A stretch of 64,000 bases of DNA from Leptolyngbya subtilissima AS-A7 (GCF_039962255.1 NZ_JAMPKY010000009.1:266000-329999); one strand, 5' to 3'. Counted from the first letter of the stretch, positions 7,328-17,779 are shown. Notes: generated by a model not told the origin, from the sequence alone. Numbers and translations are program-made.

Positions 7328-8521
7328 GCCTTGGGTGTTGGTCTCGATCGGGGTTGGCACCCAGGCGAAGGGATAAACGTATTCGTCAATGGCGGTTAGG
7401 GGAGACAGTGCTGTGCCATCGGGCTGAACGCGGTGCAGCACCTGGGTACCTAGTGAGTCGTCCGGCGGGGTGGCCGTAAAGGCGATCCACTCGCCATCAG
7501 GGGACCACTGGCTGTCGAGGATATTCTGCAGAGGCTGATTGGTCAAAGCCGTAAATTCTTGGCTGACGAGATCCATGCGAAATAGGGTTTGCCGACCGGC
7601 TTGAGCTCCTGAGGCGAAGGCGAGCTGCTGACCGTTAGGAGCCCAGCTGAGGGCGTCGTAAAAACCAGGCCGGGTGAGAGATTGGGTCTCCCCAGTGTTG
7701 ACGTTGACTAGAGCAATGATTTCTTGGTTGCTGAGGGGTGGGTTGTGGGGCCGATAGTAGGCGATATAGCGACCGTCAGGTGACCACAGCACAATGCTGC
7801 GGTAAATCTGGAAGTTGGCTTCGGGCGTCAGCACGCGGCGATCGCCCCCGTCAGCCCTCACGACATTGAGCCGCTGGAAAGGATAGTTACCCTCATAGAA
7901 GGCCAGCTGGGTGCCATCGGGGGACCAAGCCAAAGGGCTCCCAGCAGCACCGTAGATGCCAGGGGTTTGGGTAATGCGGCGAGGGCGACTGCCGTCCAGC
8001 CCGGCTACGAAGATATGCTGGCCGGTCACATAGGCGATCTGGCTGCCATCGGGCGCCACAAAAACGTCTGACTCTGGACTGTCGGGCAAGGAATTAAAGG
8101 CTGTCACCTCTCCAGTAGGGCGACTAAGGAACAGTTCTAATTCAGCGGGGGCACCGGCGGTGGGGGCGGGGCAGCGCTGCTTAATGACTAAGGTTTCGCC
8201 ATCGAGCTGCCAGACCAGATCGATTGTGGGCGGCCGTTGACAATCGCTAGAAAACACCAGCTTGGGGGAGCCCGCACCCGGTTCAACTCGATAGACTTCG
8301 CCGTAGTTTTGAACAATGGCTAGCCGCTCTCCGCTGCGAGACCAGGCTAGGGTATTGAAGGGGCGATCGCCCTCGGGCAGCAGGGCTTCGCGATCGCCGC
8401 TGTCGGGCTCCAGACGAAACAGCCCACTGGGGGTCGCAAAAGATAGATCTGCCGCTGGCGCTGCTGTGATGGCAAACGCCACAATTGCGGTGGTGAATAC
8501 GGCCACAGAAGGTTGAATCAC
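7310..8521 (-). CDS. TolB/PD40-type beta-propeller protein, exported
   Basis: A 403-residue protein with a probable signal peptide (residues 1-23, Ala-rich, cut near PAADLS) followed by repeated WSPDG-type blades typical of TolB/PD40 propellers: LAWSRSGERLAIV, PLAWSPDGTQLAFYEG, VLWSPDGRYIAYYRP, LSWAPNGQQLAFASG and SQWSPDGEWIAFTAT. It is probably periplasmic and a binding scaffold; there is no peptidase domain, and no Pal/Tol genes are nearby. Its ligand is unknown. The 3' end overlaps the dusA 3' end by 18 bp in a tail-to-tail arrangement. Confidence 0.85.
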   Translation of the reverse strand: MIQPSVAVFTTAIVAFAITAAPAADLSFATPSGLFRLEPDSGDREALLPEGDRPFNTLAWSRSGERLAIVQNYGEVYRVEPGAGSPKLVFSSDCQRPPTIDLVWQLDGETLVIKQRCPAPTAGAPAELELFLSRPTGEVTAFNSLPDSPESDVFVAPDGSQIAYVTGQHIFVAGLDGSRPRRITQTPGIYGAAGSPLAWSPDGTQLAFYEGNYPFQRLNVVRADGGDRRVLTPEANFQIYRSIVLWSPDGRYIAYYRPHNPPLSNQEIIALVNVNTGETQSLTRPGFYDALSWAPNGQQLAFASGAQAGRQTLFRMDLVSQEFTALTNQPLQNILDSQWSPDGEWIAFTATPPDDSLGTQVLHRVQPDGTALSPLTAIDEYVYPFAWVPTPIETNTQGLNKTP

Positions 8522-8727
8522 GGTTTCACATCCTTAAGCGTTCCCTTCGTCATCATAGCTATGGGCCGGGGGCTTGGAACCAGATTTTAGAATCGCACCG
8601 GGCAACCGCCCTGATCATCGGTTAGTTTCTAAGATGCCAGAAGCGTTAATTGTTGGGTTGTCGGCCCTGCCGCCATCGAGCAAGATGGACGGGTGCTGAC
8701 TCCGGTGCTGTATTTATTCGTCAGCTC

Positions 8728-9591
8728 ATGAACGTCATCAGCCTATTTTTCATCTTTTTAATTCTCTCCTCCCTTCAACCTGCCATTCAGCGGCGGCTCG
8801 TCCAGTCACGTCGGATCAACGCCATTCGCAATCTAGAGCAGCAGCGCGGCAGCCGGGTGATTTTGTTGATTCATCGCCAGGAGTCGATCAGCCTGCTGGG
8901 CATTCCCATCTCGCGGTTTATCAATATCGAAGACTCAGAGCAGATTTTGCGGGCCATTCGCCTCACCCCCGCCAACGTGCCCATTGACTTGATTTTGCAC
9001 ACTCCTGGGGGGCTGGTGCTGGCCACCGAGCAAATTGCCCGAGCGTTGCTGCGCCACGGGGCTAAGGTAACGGTGTTTATTCCCCACTACGCCATGAGTG
9101 GCGGCACGATGCTGGCAATGGCCGCCGACGAAATTGTGATGGATGAAAATGCGGTGCTGGGGCCGGTGGATCCTCAGTTGGGCAACGTAGCAGCCGCCAG
9201 CATTCTCACGGTGCTAGAGGCAAAACCACCCGAGAAAATGGATGATCAGACTCTCATAACGGCCGATCTAGCCCGCAAGGCAATTAGCCAGGTACAGCGA
9301 TTTGTGCGAGCTCTGCTGGAAGACTCAAACCCTCGACAGAAAGTTGACCCGGCCAACATTGACAAAATTATCGATCGCCTCACCACTGGCCAGGTCACCC
9401 ACGACTACCCAATTGCGGTAGAGGAGGCGACCGACATGGGTCTACCCGTGACCGTAGGCTTGCCTTTGGAGATCTACAGCCTGATGGACCTCTATCCTCA
9501 GCCGATGATGGGCCGCCCGACGGTGCAGTACATTCCGCTGCCGTACCAGAGTCTGCCGCCGCTGCCAACCGGGCAAGGGCGAGCCCAGTAG
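8728..9591 (+). CDS. SDH-family ClpP-fold membrane serine protease
   Basis: A protein of the serine dehydrogenase proteinase (SDH_sah) family, membrane-anchored proteins with a ClpP/crotonase fold. With the ATG at 8728 it has 287 residues and begins with a transmembrane helix (MNVISLFFIFLILSSLQP), as the family does; the frame is open 26 codons further upstream from a TTG, but that stretch (Cys/Arg-rich) does not look like protein. Family motifs: ILLIHRQE, DLILHTPGGLVLATEQIARAL (oxyanion region, split here into two helices), IPHYAMSGGTMLAMAADEIV with the nucleophile Ser, and LGPVDPQLG. The substrate is unknown. The gene is divergent from the TolB-like gene. Confidence 0.85.
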   Translation: MNVISLFFIFLILSSLQPAIQRRLVQSRRINAIRNLEQQRGSRVILLIHRQESISLLGIPISRFINIEDSEQILRAIRLTPANVPIDLILHTPGGLVLATEQIARALLRHGAKVTVFIPHYAMSGGTMLAMAADEIVMDENAVLGPVDPQLGNVAAASILTVLEAKPPEKMDDQTLITADLARKAISQVQRFVRALLEDSNPRQKVDPANIDKIIDRLTTGQVTHDYPIAVEEATDMGLPVTVGLPLEIYSLMDLYPQPMMGRPTVQYIPLPYQSLPPLPTGQGRAQ

Positions 9592-9615
9592 GCAGTAGTT
9601 GAGTGGGTACGAGAC

Positions 9616-10701
9616 TTATCTACTGAAGTAATCGACAATGGCTTTGGCGATCTGATGGTTGCCGTCTTTGCCGATAGATTTGGTAGTGCGGGGTGGGTCG
9701 AGGGGCTGGGTTAAAAATGCCCAGTCGCCGTCGAAAAATTCGGCGGGGGTGAGGACTCGGTGCCAGCTGTAGTCTTGCAGGCCGTTGACGAGCACGGGAC
9801 CTTCCGCAAAGTCTTCCCGAGTGATAGTGATAACGGGCAGATCGAGGCGGCAGGCCTCGGAGAAGGTGCTGAACCCGGGCTTGGAGACTATGCGGCTGCA
9901 TAGGGGCATGACATCCACTGGGCGGTAGCCCTGCCTGGGCACTTTAAACAGATTGGGCAGGGCGGGAACGTCTTGCTCAAAGGTGAGAAACTGCCAGCCG
10001 GGAAACTGGGTGAGGCGCTCGTAGGGAATGGCCTGGAGGCTTAACCCGCCGAAGGTCAGTAGAACCGTGCGTTCTTTGAGATGAGACAGGTTCCACTGTG
10101 CCCTCAATGCTTCAGCTTCATAGCGCGGGGTGCCTCCGGTTAGCCCGACGTCTTCTATGAGGGGGAAGGCAGCCATCGGCTCGTGGAAGGGCAGGCGGAA
10201 GAGGCGATCGCACTCGCCAAAACATTCCCCAATCCAGCGGGCGATCGGCTCAAACTCTGAGCCAAAGCCGCGGTAGATGAAATCCCAGCCAAAGTTGCTG
10301 ACCATCCAGCAGGGGATGTCAGCGGCGTGGGCGATCGCCGTAGCCAGCGGTGGAATATCAGCCAGCACCAGACTCACCCCGCGCTGCTTGAGGTAGGTGG
10401 CCGCAGAGGCCACGGTTTCTTGTTGATGAGCCTGAATGTCTTCAAGCCTAGCCAGCGTGGCCGGCAAATCCATGGTGAGGCTATCGGGCTGAATCACACC
10501 GATATCAAAGGCCACCGGACGATACTCATAGTCCATCGGCAGGTATTCGTTGAGCAGCCATTGGGGAGCGGTAGTGGCCAGCACCAAATCTACCTCGGGC
10601 TGTAGCGCTTTGACCGCAGCGGCAACCGAGGCGGCCCGGGTGGCATGGCCAAAGCCGTGGTTAGTAATTGCCACGTAGAGCACAGGGCGGGGCATAGACA
10701 A
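9616..10701 (-). CDS. GT-B type glycosyltransferase-like protein
   Basis: A 361-residue protein resembling the MurG/UGT-type GT-B fold. It has an N-terminal Rossmann half with a glycine-rich nucleotide-loop region (YVAITNHGFGHATRAA), an inter-domain linker near residue 200, and a C-terminal half with VLLTFGGLSLQAIP, SRIVSKPGFSTFSEACRLDLPVI (donor-binding-like) and REDFAEGPVLVNGL. The same fold occurs as the N-terminal half of plant L-arabinokinases, so the activity cannot be named from sequence. The start could also be codon 3. It lies downstream of ftsH on the same strand but is separated from it by a strong terminator. Confidence 0.75.
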   Translation of the reverse strand: MSMPRPVLYVAITNHGFGHATRAASVAAAVKALQPEVDLVLATTAPQWLLNEYLPMDYEYRPVAFDIGVIQPDSLTMDLPATLARLEDIQAHQQETVASAATYLKQRGVSLVLADIPPLATAIAHAADIPCWMVSNFGWDFIYRGFGSEFEPIARWIGECFGECDRLFRLPFHEPMAAFPLIEDVGLTGGTPRYEAEALRAQWNLSHLKERTVLLTFGGLSLQAIPYERLTQFPGWQFLTFEQDVPALPNLFKVPRQGYRPVDVMPLCSRIVSKPGFSTFSEACRLDLPVITITREDFAEGPVLVNGLQDYSWHRVLTPAEFFDGDWAFLTQPLDPPRTTKSIGKDGNHQIAKAIVDYFSR

Positions 10702-10714
10702 TTTCTCTCCAACT

Positions 10715-10743
10715 AAAAAGGCTCGTCCCTAGGGACGAGCCTT
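10715..10743 (-). terminator. intrinsic terminator of ftsH
   Basis: A perfect 26-nt palindrome (AAGGCTCGTCCCT at 10718-10730 and its complement at 10731-10743) lies 23 bp past the ftsH stop. On the minus strand it ends in five T residues. It separates ftsH from the glycosyltransferase gene at 9616. Confidence 0.87.
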
Positions 10744-10765
10744 AATCATCTCAACAGCTTAGACC

Positions 10766-12652
10766 CTAGAGCTGGGGCACAAACTGCTGTTTGTCGGGCA
10801 CCACCGTGTACTCAGAAACAATCTGACGCAGCTCGTCGCCGTCGATAGTTTCGCGCTCGACCAGCAGATCGACGAGGCGATCGATCAAGGCGCGGTGGTC
10901 TTGCATAATGCGCTTGGCGTTGGCGTAGCAGTGGTCGACGATAGTGCGCACCTGGCCGTCAATGCGAGACGACACTTCCTCAGAATATTCTGAGCGAGAG
11001 AGCCAGTCGCGACCGAGGAACACCTCACCCTGAGAGCTTTCGAGGGATAGCGGCCCCAGATCGGACATGCCAAATCGAGTGACCATTTGCCGAGCCATAT
11101 TGCTCACCTGCTGGAGGTCGTTGCCGGCTCCAGTGGTGACTTCGGCATCGCCAAAGATTACATCTTCAGCGGCGCGACCGCCCAGTGCCCCAGTGATTCG
11201 AGCCAAAATCTGAGCGCGCGAGATCAGCATCTGCTCTTCACTGGGGGTAAACCAGGTGAGACCCTGGGCCTGGCCGCGAGGAATCAGGGTGACTTTTTGA
11301 ACCGGGTCGTGGTCTTTAACCAGGGTGCCGACGATCGCATGGCCAATCTCGTGGTAAGCAATCAGTCGCTTGCTCTTGCTGTCGACTAGGGGGGTGCCCT
11401 CCATACCGGCGATGACACGGTCCACGGCATCATCTACCTCGGCCATGGTCATGCCCTCTTTGCGACGGCGAGCGGTGAGGATGGCGGCCTCGTTGAGCAG
11501 GTTGGCCAGATCAGCCCCGGTAAAGCCAGGGGTGCGACGGGCGATCGTCTCTAGAGAAATGTCTTCAGCCAACTTCTTGTTGCGGGCGTGGACTTCGAGA
11601 ATTTCAATGCGGCCTTTGATGTCGGGCGGATCGACCATCACCTGACGGTCAAAGCGACCGGGGCGCAGCAGCGCTGAGTCGAGCACGTCTGCCCGGTTGG
11701 TGGCAGCGATAATGATGATGCCGGTATTGCCCTCGAAACCATCCATCTCGGTGAGCAGCTGGTTAAGGGTCTGCTCGCGCTCGTCGTTGCCGCCGCCGAT
11801 GCCAGCACCCCGCTGCCGACCAACGGCGTCAATCTCATCGATAAAGATGATACAAGGGGCGTTTTCTTTAGCCTTTTTGAACAGGTCGCGCACGCGGGAA
11901 GCGCCTACGCCGACGAACATTTCGACAAACTCGGAACCGGAGATGCTGAAGAAGGGTACGCCCGCTTCGCCTGCGATCGCCTTGGCCAGCAGAGTTTTAC
12001 CGGTACCGGGAGGGCCCACCAGCAGCACACCCTTAGGAATGCGCGCCCCAATGGCGGTGAAGCGCTCGGGCTTCTTTAAGAAGGTAACGACTTCTTCCAG
12101 CTCTTCCTTGGCTTCGTCAATACCGGCCACATCATCAAACATGACGCCGGTCTTGGCTTCCATCATGAAGCGAGCTTTTGACTTGCCAAAGCTCATCGCC
12201 TGGCCCGGGCCACCCATGGCCCCGTTAGAGCGGCGGAACAAAAAGAACAAACCGCCAATTAACAGCAGCGGAAACAGCAGGTTGCCCAGGGCACCCACCA
12301 GAGCGCCATCGTTGCGTGGGGGGTGAGAGTCGAGGCTGATGTTGGCGGTGCGCAGACGGCTCACCAGGTCGGGGGAATTGCCCGGCAGATCAACCCGCCA
12401 GCGCATGACGCGGTTGTCTAGGTCGGGGTCAACGGCTTCGATAATGGCCGTTCTGCCGCCGTCATAGAGATCTACTGCTGTCACCCGCCCGGCATCGAGA
12501 TAGTCGAGAAAGCGACCATAGGTGAGGCGGGTGTTGGCCGCGTTGCGACCCATATCGGCCGGAGCCGACGAAAATGCTCCTTGCCACAAGAAAAACCCTA
12601 TTACCAGCAGGGGCAGGGTCCACAGTAAGGCTACTCGCCACGAAAATTTCAT
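10766..12652 (-). CDS. ftsH: ATP-dependent zinc metalloprotease FtsH
   Basis: A membrane-bound AAA+ protease (628 residues, normal length) that degrades damaged membrane and soluble proteins; in cyanobacteria, FtsH complexes turn over photodamaged D1 of photosystem II, although the specific paralogue (FtsH1-4) cannot be set from sequence alone here. It has two N-terminal transmembrane helices (about 7-25 and 118-139), Walker A GPPGTGKT (213-220), Walker B IIFIDEID (268-275), the SRH region ([20 protein letters not shown]) and the zinc site HEIGH (434-438) with a downstream Glu/Asp ligand in the [12 protein letters not shown] region. The start at 12652 matches family N-termini. It has its own terminator at 10715-10743. 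Confidence 0.97.
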   Translation of the reverse strand: MKFSWRVALLWTLPLLVIGFFLWQGAFSSAPADMGRNAANTRLTYGRFLDYLDAGRVTAVDLYDGGRTAIIEAVDPDLDNRVMRWRVDLPGNSPDLVSRLRTANISLDSHPPRNDGALVGALGNLLFPLLLIGGLFFLFRRSNGAMGGPGQAMSFGKSKARFMMEAKTGVMFDDVAGIDEAKEELEEVVTFLKKPERFTAIGARIPKGVLLVGPPGTGKTLLAKAIAGEAGVPFFSISGSEFVEMFVGVGASRVRDLFKKAKENAPCIIFIDEIDAVGRQRGAGIGGGNDEREQTLNQLLTEMDGFEGNTGIIIIAATNRADVLDSALLRPGRFDRQVMVDPPDIKGRIEILEVHARNKKLAEDISLETIARRTPGFTGADLANLLNEAAILTARRRKEGMTMAEVDDAVDRVIAGMEGTPLVDSKSKRLIAYHEIGHAIVGTLVKDHDPVQKVTLIPRGQAQGLTWFTPSEEQMLISRAQILARITGALGGRAAEDVIFGDAEVTTGAGNDLQQVSNMARQMVTRFGMSDLGPLSLESSQGEVFLGRDWLSRSEYSEEVSSRIDGQVRTIVDHCYANAKRIMQDHRALIDRLVDLLVERETIDGDELRQIVSEYTVVPDKQQFVPQL

Positions 12653-12969
12653 ACCTATGGCCTCTATTGACTAACGTGCACAGTGTTAACGAATGTTCAG
12701 TTAACGGATGGTGACCGAGTTTGGCCCTACGTCTATCATGCCTGGAAACAGGGTGTTGCCGGGGGCGGAATCTCGAGTCGGGAAAAGAAATATGAGATAA
12801 ATCTTTACTTAATGTAACGTAAGCCACGGGACTCGGGCAAATCCCCAATCAAATTGATTGTCCCCGGAGCAACTAACCTTGAGGTGCGTAGCGTTGGCCA
12901 GGCTTCTCCTCTATTGTTACTTTAACTGTTATCGGGTTGAGAAATGTTTAGCGGCCGAGGAGCCCTGCG
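12653..12969. other. divergent intergenic region, ftsH / MFS transporter
   Basis: A 317-bp gap between two divergent genes, so it should contain promoters for both. The middle (about 12790-12830) is AT-rich with TTAC/GTAA-type words (ACTTAATGTAACGTAA). A GAGGAG sequence near 12956-12961 is the likely ribosome site of the MFS gene. No small gene or RNA was recognised. Confidence 0.5.
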
Positions 12970-14172
12970 ATGAAACCCCGTCATCCCGAGACGTTGGGGG
13001 TAAAAGCTACCCTGCTGCTAGTCAGCACCCTAACGGTCATGGCGGGGGCCACGATCGCTCCCTCGCTGCCGGCGATGCGATCGCACTTTGCTGCGGTGCC
13101 CAATGCCGACTATTGGGTGAGGCTGGTGCTGACGGTGCCAGCGCTGTTTATTGCTCTCGGTGCCCCCGTTGCGGGCATCATCATCGATCGCTTTGGGCGC
13201 AAGCGCTTACTGTCGCTGTCGGTGTTCGCCTACGGTTTGGCGGGCAGTTCGGGCTTTTTTCTCAACGAAATCGGGGGGATTTTGCTGGGGCGGCTGGTGC
13301 TGGGCCTAAGCGTGGCGGGCATTATGACCACCGCGACTACTCTGGTGGCCGACTATTACCTTGGTGTGGCACGGGCGCGGTTTTTGGGCTTGCAGGCGGC
13401 GTTTATGGGGTTGGGTGGGGTACTATTTCTCACCCTGGGAGGCTACCTGGCGGATGTGAACTGGCGGCTGCCGTTTTTGATCTATCTCTCGGCTTGGCTG
13501 ATGCTGCCGCTGGTGCTGCTGGTGCTGCCGGAGCCTAGGCGGGCCAGCCGAGCCGAGGTGCTGGCGCTAGAAGCGGCTAACCCAGAGCCGATTCCCTGGG
13601 CATTGTTGGTAGTGACGTTCGCAATCGCCCTGCTCACCCAGATTGTGTTCTACATGATTCCGGTGCAGATTCCGTTTTATCTTCAGCAGTTGAGCAACGC
13701 CAATGCCTCTCAGAGTGGGCTGGCGATCGCCCTCGCGACTTTGGCGGCGGCTAGCAGTTCCCTTAGCTATCAGACGATCAAGGCGCGATTTTCGTTTACG
13801 GCGCTCTACGCCATGGCATTTGGGCTGATGGGGTTAGGCTACCTTGTGATTAGTCGGGCTCCTAGCTATGGAGTGGTGCTGGTGGGGCTGGCGATCGCCG
13901 GTCTCGGTCTGGGGCTCTTCACCCCCAATATGACGGTCGGCTTGACCTCACTCACTCCCGCTGCTCTGCGGGGGCGGATTTTGGGTGGCTTGACGACTAG
14001 CTTCTTTCTGGGCCAGTTTGTGTCGCCGCTAGTGAGCCAGCCTCTGAGCCAGCGAATTGGTCTGGCGGCCACCTATGGTTTGGCCGGGCTGCTCATGCTG
14101 ACGTTGGGGGCCATTACCTTAGGCGTAATGGTCCGCTGGTGGTGGTTAGGCCAGCGCGATCGCTCCCTGTAG
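12970..14172 (+). CDS. MFS transporter
   Basis: A 400-residue major facilitator superfamily carrier with 12 predicted transmembrane helices. The loop 2-3 MFS motif is visible ([18 protein letters not shown], about residues 64-81), as is a conserved helix-4/5 region ([25 protein letters not shown], quoted in two parts: [14 protein letters not shown] and [11 protein letters not shown]). The profile resembles multidrug or metabolite efflux carriers, but the substrate cannot be deduced. GAGGAG precedes the ATG at 12970. Its final 27 bp overlap the convergent gltX gene. Confidence 0.88.
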   Translation: MKPRHPETLGVKATLLLVSTLTVMAGATIAPSLPAMRSHFAAVPNADYWVRLVLTVPALFIALGAPVAGIIIDRFGRKRLLSLSVFAYGLAGSSGFFLNEIGGILLGRLVLGLSVAGIMTTATTLVADYYLGVARARFLGLQAAFMGLGGVLFLTLGGYLADVNWRLPFLIYLSAWLMLPLVLLVLPEPRRASRAEVLALEAANPEPIPWALLVVTFAIALLTQIVFYMIPVQIPFYLQQLSNANASQSGLAIALATLAAASSSLSYQTIKARFSFTALYAMAFGLMGLGYLVISRAPSYGVVLVGLAIAGLGLGLFTPNMTVGLTSLTPAALRGRILGGLTTSFFLGQFVSPLVSQPLSQRIGLAATYGLAGLLMLTLGAITLGVMVRWWWLGQRDRSL

Positions 14173-15585
14173 ACGGGGCACATCAAACCCGCGCTGGCGC
14201 AGAATTAGCCAAGATTCCATCAGGTCTGGTCCCTGAAGGGCACCCATGAGCGCGGCCCGCATCGATTTCATCACCAGCCCTTTCTTCACGCCCTGAGCCT
14301 TGGTGACCTCATCAACCAAGGCTTTGAGATCGTCGATAGTGGCTGGAGATTTTTCGGTGAGCCCCGTCAGAATGCCCTTCAGCACAGCCGGTACGCCGTC
14401 GAGCTGTACCTGGGCTTTGGCGTCGTCGGCGAACTCCACGGTTTCGGTGAAGAAAAAGCGGCTTTGCTCCACAACGTCTGTTAGGCGGGTGAGGCTAGGG
14501 CCGAGGAGCGTTACCAAGGGCAACAGCCAGCCGCGATCGGCCTCCGCATCAATGGCATAGGCGTCCTGCAGGTAGGGCAGCGTTAGCTCTAGCAGAGGAG
14601 CGGGCTCCATCGCGTGGAGGTACTGGCTGTTGAGCCAGTCGAGCTTATCCCAGTCGAATTTGGCTCCGGCCTTGTTGACGCGATCGAAGCTGAACTGCTT
14701 AGCAGCTTCGGCCAGGGTGAATTGTTCGGCGGCGTCGGGGGCAGACCAACCTAGGAGGGTCATGTAGTTGACCAGGGCCGGAGCCACAAAACCCATTTTT
14801 TGGAAATCAGAAATGGAGGTGACGCCGTCGCGCTTGGAGAGCTTCTGCCCTGTCTGGTTGAGAATGAGCGGTGCGTGGGCAAAGGCAGGCACGGCGGCTT
14901 CGAGGGCTTCGTAGAGCAGAATTTGCTTGGCGGTGTTGGCGATGTGGTCTTCGCCGCGAATGACGTGGGTGATAGCCATATCGATGTCATCGACGACTAC
15001 GGCCAGGTTGTAGAGGGGCTGACCAATGGTGGTGGCGGAGGAGGCGCGGGCGACCACCATGTCGCCGCCTAGGTCGCTGGCCTGCCAAGTGACGGGGCCG
15101 CGCACCATATCGTTCCAGGTGATGGTGCGGCTGTCGTCAATTTTGAAGCGAATCACTGCTGGGCGGCCCTCGGCCTCAAAGGCGGCCTGCTGGTCGGGGG
15201 TGAGGTCGCGATGGCGGTTGTCGTAGCGGGGGGCATGGCCCCTTGCTTTTTGAGTTTCGCGCATAGCGTCGAGCTCGTCGGGGGTGTCGTAGGCGCGGTA
15301 GGCGAGACCCTTGTCGAGCAGGGTTTGAATGGACTGGCGGTAGAGGTCGAGACGCTGGGACTGGAAGAAGGGGCCTTCGTCCCACTCCATGCCGAGCCAC
15401 TTTAGGCCGGAGAGAATGTTGTCGGTGAATTCTGATTTTGATCGCTCTTCGTCGGTGTCTTCGATGCGAAGAATGAACTGGCCGCCTTCGTGGCGGGCAA
15501 ACAGCCAGTTGAACACTGCGGTGCGGGCGGTGCCAATGTGCAGAGTTCCCGTGGGGCTGGGGGCAAGGCGAACGCGGACGGTCAT
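14146..15585 (-). CDS. gltX: glutamyl-tRNA synthetase
   Basis: A class I aminoacyl-tRNA synthetase that charges tRNA-Glu; in cyanobacteria the non-discriminating enzyme also charges tRNA-Gln, which is then amidated by GatCAB, and Glu-tRNA feeds tetrapyrrole synthesis. At 479 residues it is of normal length. HIGH-type HIGT is at 16-19, with [10 protein letters not shown] at about 40-49, the tRNA acceptor-binding [11 protein letters not shown] at about 211-221, and the KMSKS-type KLSKR at 248-252. The C-terminal anticodon-binding domain is intact. The ATG at 15585 gives the canonical [13 protein letters not shown] start. It overlaps the MFS gene 3' end by 27 bp. Confidence 0.97.
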   Translation of the reverse strand: MTVRVRLAPSPTGTLHIGTARTAVFNWLFARHEGGQFILRIEDTDEERSKSEFTDNILSGLKWLGMEWDEGPFFQSQRLDLYRQSIQTLLDKGLAYRAYDTPDELDAMRETQKARGHAPRYDNRHRDLTPDQQAAFEAEGRPAVIRFKIDDSRTITWNDMVRGPVTWQASDLGGDMVVARASSATTIGQPLYNLAVVVDDIDMAITHVIRGEDHIANTAKQILLYEALEAAVPAFAHAPLILNQTGQKLSKRDGVTSISDFQKMGFVAPALVNYMTLLGWSAPDAAEQFTLAEAAKQFSFDRVNKAGAKFDWDKLDWLNSQYLHAMEPAPLLELTLPYLQDAYAIDAEADRGWLLPLVTLLGPSLTRLTDVVEQSRFFFTETVEFADDAKAQVQLDGVPAVLKGILTGLTEKSPATIDDLKALVDEVTKAQGVKKGLVMKSMRAALMGALQGPDLMESWLILRQRGFDVPRLQGAIALA

Positions 15586-16003
15586 GGGGTTTCCTGCACT
15601 CTCGACAAACGTTTCTGGACAGTCTCCTATTTTAGGGGGTGGGGCGATCGCATTGAGGATGGGATCCTAAATTTCGATGACGGATGAGGCAATGCGTAGG
15701 GTGCATTCGCGCAGCAATGCACCACCTCGGTTTTTTTGTAAGAGCAGCGCACAATTCTGGGTGAAAGCCAGATTGACCACTGGGGCCAATTCGCTGGCCC
15801 CAGACCCCCGTCGAGAAGGACGTTCCGTCGTCCTTCACCTCACGGAAAGGATTGGCTGATCATCGGTTTAAACCTTTGTTCTGCTAATGGGCTTTTGGGC
15901 AACATTCAATCCTAGGTTTCTCAGCCCCTAGCTGCTTTTTGTCGTCATTCTCCCCAGTCTCCTCATCTCCCTTATCTTCCTCATCTCCCCCATCTTTCTT
16001 CAC
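15586..16003. other. intergenic region with pyrimidine-rich repeats
   Basis: A 418-bp gap upstream of gltX and downstream of the amidase. At 15948-16012 it contains imperfect repeats of CTCATCTCC/CCATCTTTC type; the last bases form the end of the amidase gene. The rest (15600-15940) includes a HIP1 site and should hold the gltX promoter. No gene was recognised. Confidence 0.55.
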
Positions 16004-16012
16004 CTACTCACT
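15948..16012. repeat. short pyrimidine-rich tandem repeat
   Basis: Imperfect units such as CTCATCTCCC, TTATCTTCC, TCATCTCCCC and CATCTTTCTT follow one another. The complement (GGGGAGATGAGGAAG type) resembles the purine-rich repeat at 56821-56880, so they may belong to one dispersed family. Confidence 0.65.
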
Positions 16013-17779
16013 TCCTGCCCCCGACTGCTGCACCCACAGTTCCACCCCCTCGGCTAGGGTTTCTGCTAGTCGCGCTTGCTCCTGAGGATCCACAATCCAC
16101 TCAAATTCGTTGGGGTTGATCATGAAGCCCAGTTCTAGCAGCACTGAAGGGGCGGTGTGGGGGCGGGTGAGGGCGAGGTTGTTCCAGAAGACGCCGTAGG
16201 AGGGGCGATCGAGCTCGGTGACGAGGTAGTCGTGGAGGAACTGGGCCAGGCTATGGGCCTGGGTGTGAAACCAGAAGGCACCGATGCCGGCGGTGTTTTG
16301 GGCGTCGCCGCTGTCGGGTAGGGCGTTGTAGTGAATGCTGAGGGCTAGGGTGGGTTCGACTTGGGCGATCTGGGCGGGGCGCTCGTTGACGCCAACGGTG
16401 CTGTCGGCGGTGCGGGTCATGATCACCTGCGCCCCTCGGGCTTCTAGGGCGGCTTGTAGGAGGAGCGATACCTCCAGGTTGACGTCTTTTTCGGGGGTGC
16501 CGTTGGGGCCGCGTGAGCCGGGTTCGTCGCCGCCGTGGCCGGGGTCCACCAAAATCGTGGTGCCTGCCAGGGGGCGAGAGGCTTGAAGGGTGGGGGGCTG
16601 CTTGAGGGATAGCACGAGGGTAGTGCCTTCATAGCGCAGCTTGTAACCCCACTGCTGGTCGGTTTTGAGATTGATCCGGTACTCTACCTGGTCGGGCAGT
16701 ACGGGGTTCCAGTCTAGGCGTTCCACTAGCCCGTCGTCGGTGACGTAAATGGTGTCGGTTTGGGGCACGGTGTTGTGCAGGGTGAGGGTGAAGGTGTCGG
16801 TCCCTTGCTCAACGCTGACGGGTACGGGGACTTGCAGGGGGAAGTAGATTTCTGTCCAGCCTGGCACCTGGCGGGAGGTGACGCCGCGGATGAGCGATCG
16901 CACCACCGACCCCCCAACCACCGGCTGAGTCTCAGCGGCGCGAATCCAGCCGCCGTAGTCGAGGCGCAGCCAGTCGCCCTCGCGGCTCGTGACTCGGGCA
17001 CGGGTGCCCTGGGGCAGGGGAGTGAGGCGGGAGTAGTCGGTGCTGGGGCCAGTGCGGGCTACGCCTGCGGCAGCGGTAACTTCGACGACCTCGATCGCAC
17101 TGGGATTCAAAATACTCACAGAACCGGGGGCGGCATCCGTCACTACGGATGCACCCTGGGCAAGGCGGTAGACGGGCTGTCCCAGATCGCCCGGTTCTTC
17201 AGCCATGAAGCAGCTTTCGTAGCGGCTGAAGCCAGTGGTGGCAATGGGGCTGGCCTGGTCGGTGAGGACGGCTGAGTTAGGGGGTAGGTCGGTGCGATCG
17301 CCCTGGGGCAGCAGGGTATAGATCTGCCCTGCCAGGGCTGCCGTCACTGTGGCATTGGCAGGAGCCACGGCCCCTAGGCACACCCAATCCCCCGGCTGGC
17401 GAGCAATATCTGCCCCCGGCAGCAGCGAGCCTTCGGCAAAGCCCAAGGCTTCTGGCAGCACTGGCCCGTTGGCCACCCGCGTAACCGTAATTGATAAGGT
17501 TTGGTCACCCTGGGTGAGGGTGAAGGTGTTGGGGCCAGGAGTCAGGGGCCGCGAGGGGGCAAAGTGTCCCGAGGCACTGCGTCCCTCAATGGGTTCGCCA
17601 TTCAGCAGCACGGGCTGGTCGGCGGCCCCAGTGCCAATGAAAAAGATCTGCTCTGCCGTGGTCTGGTGGCCATCGGGAGGATAGACCACTTGGAGGGCGG
17701 TCTGGGCCTGAGCCAGGGTGGTCATGCTCACTGTGCTGAGACCGGCTAGCGCGGCTGCGCCCCAAACCCACTGCGCCAT
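16004..17779 (-). CDS. N-acetylmuramoyl-L-alanine amidase (Amidase_3), SH3 and AMIN-like domains
   Basis: A 591-residue exported, zinc-dependent cell-wall amidase that cleaves the lactyl-peptide bond of peptidoglycan in the periplasm. Order: signal peptide (1-25), beta-rich domain (about 30-105, LLNGEPIEGR), a bacterial SH3-like domain (about 235-290, ARTGPSTDYSRL then GDWLRLDYGGWI), an AMIN-like region (about 295-395), then the Amidase_3 catalytic domain (about 405-580). Zinc and catalytic motifs are present: LVDPGHGGDEPG, EKDVNLEVSLLL, SIHYNAL and the late LLELGFMINPNE glutamate. AMIN domains target such enzymes to the division septum in other bacteria. AmiC-type enzymes also affect septal channels in filamentous cyanobacteria; whether this paralogue does so is inference. 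Confidence 0.92.
   Translation of the reverse strand: MAQWVWGAAALAGLSTVSMTTLAQAQTALQVVYPPDGHQTTAEQIFFIGTGAADQPVLLNGEPIEGRSASGHFAPSRPLTPGPNTFTLTQGDQTLSITVTRVANGPVLPEALGFAEGSLLPGADIARQPGDWVCLGAVAPANATVTAALAGQIYTLLPQGDRTDLPPNSAVLTDQASPIATTGFSRYESCFMAEEPGDLGQPVYRLAQGASVVTDAAPGSVSILNPSAIEVVEVTAAAGVARTGPSTDYSRLTPLPQGTRARVTSREGDWLRLDYGGWIRAAETQPVVGGSVVRSLIRGVTSRQVPGWTEIYFPLQVPVPVSVEQGTDTFTLTLHNTVPQTDTIYVTDDGLVERLDWNPVLPDQVEYRINLKTDQQWGYKLRYEGTTLVLSLKQPPTLQASRPLAGTTILVDPGHGGDEPGSRGPNGTPEKDVNLEVSLLLQAALEARGAQVIMTRTADSTVGVNERPAQIAQVEPTLALSIHYNALPDSGDAQNTAGIGAFWFHTQAHSLAQFLHDYLVTELDRPSYGVFWNNLALTRPHTAPSVLLELGFMINPNEFEWIVDPQEQARLAETLAEGVELWVQQSGAGSE

Noticed and set aside
11697..12326. 209-codon plus-strand frame opposite ftsH
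   Set aside because: It is the antisense of the AAA+ domain; Ser/Pro/Arg-rich, no SD.
12800..12830. HLR1-like motif upstream of ftsH
   Set aside because: The TTAC words on the minus strand (TTACG-TTACATTAAG) have the wrong period for HLR1.
12858..13538. 226-codon frame in another phase of the MFS gene
   Set aside because: The MFS phase shows 12 helices and the loop 2-3 motif and has an SD; the alternative is Gly/Ala-rich noise.
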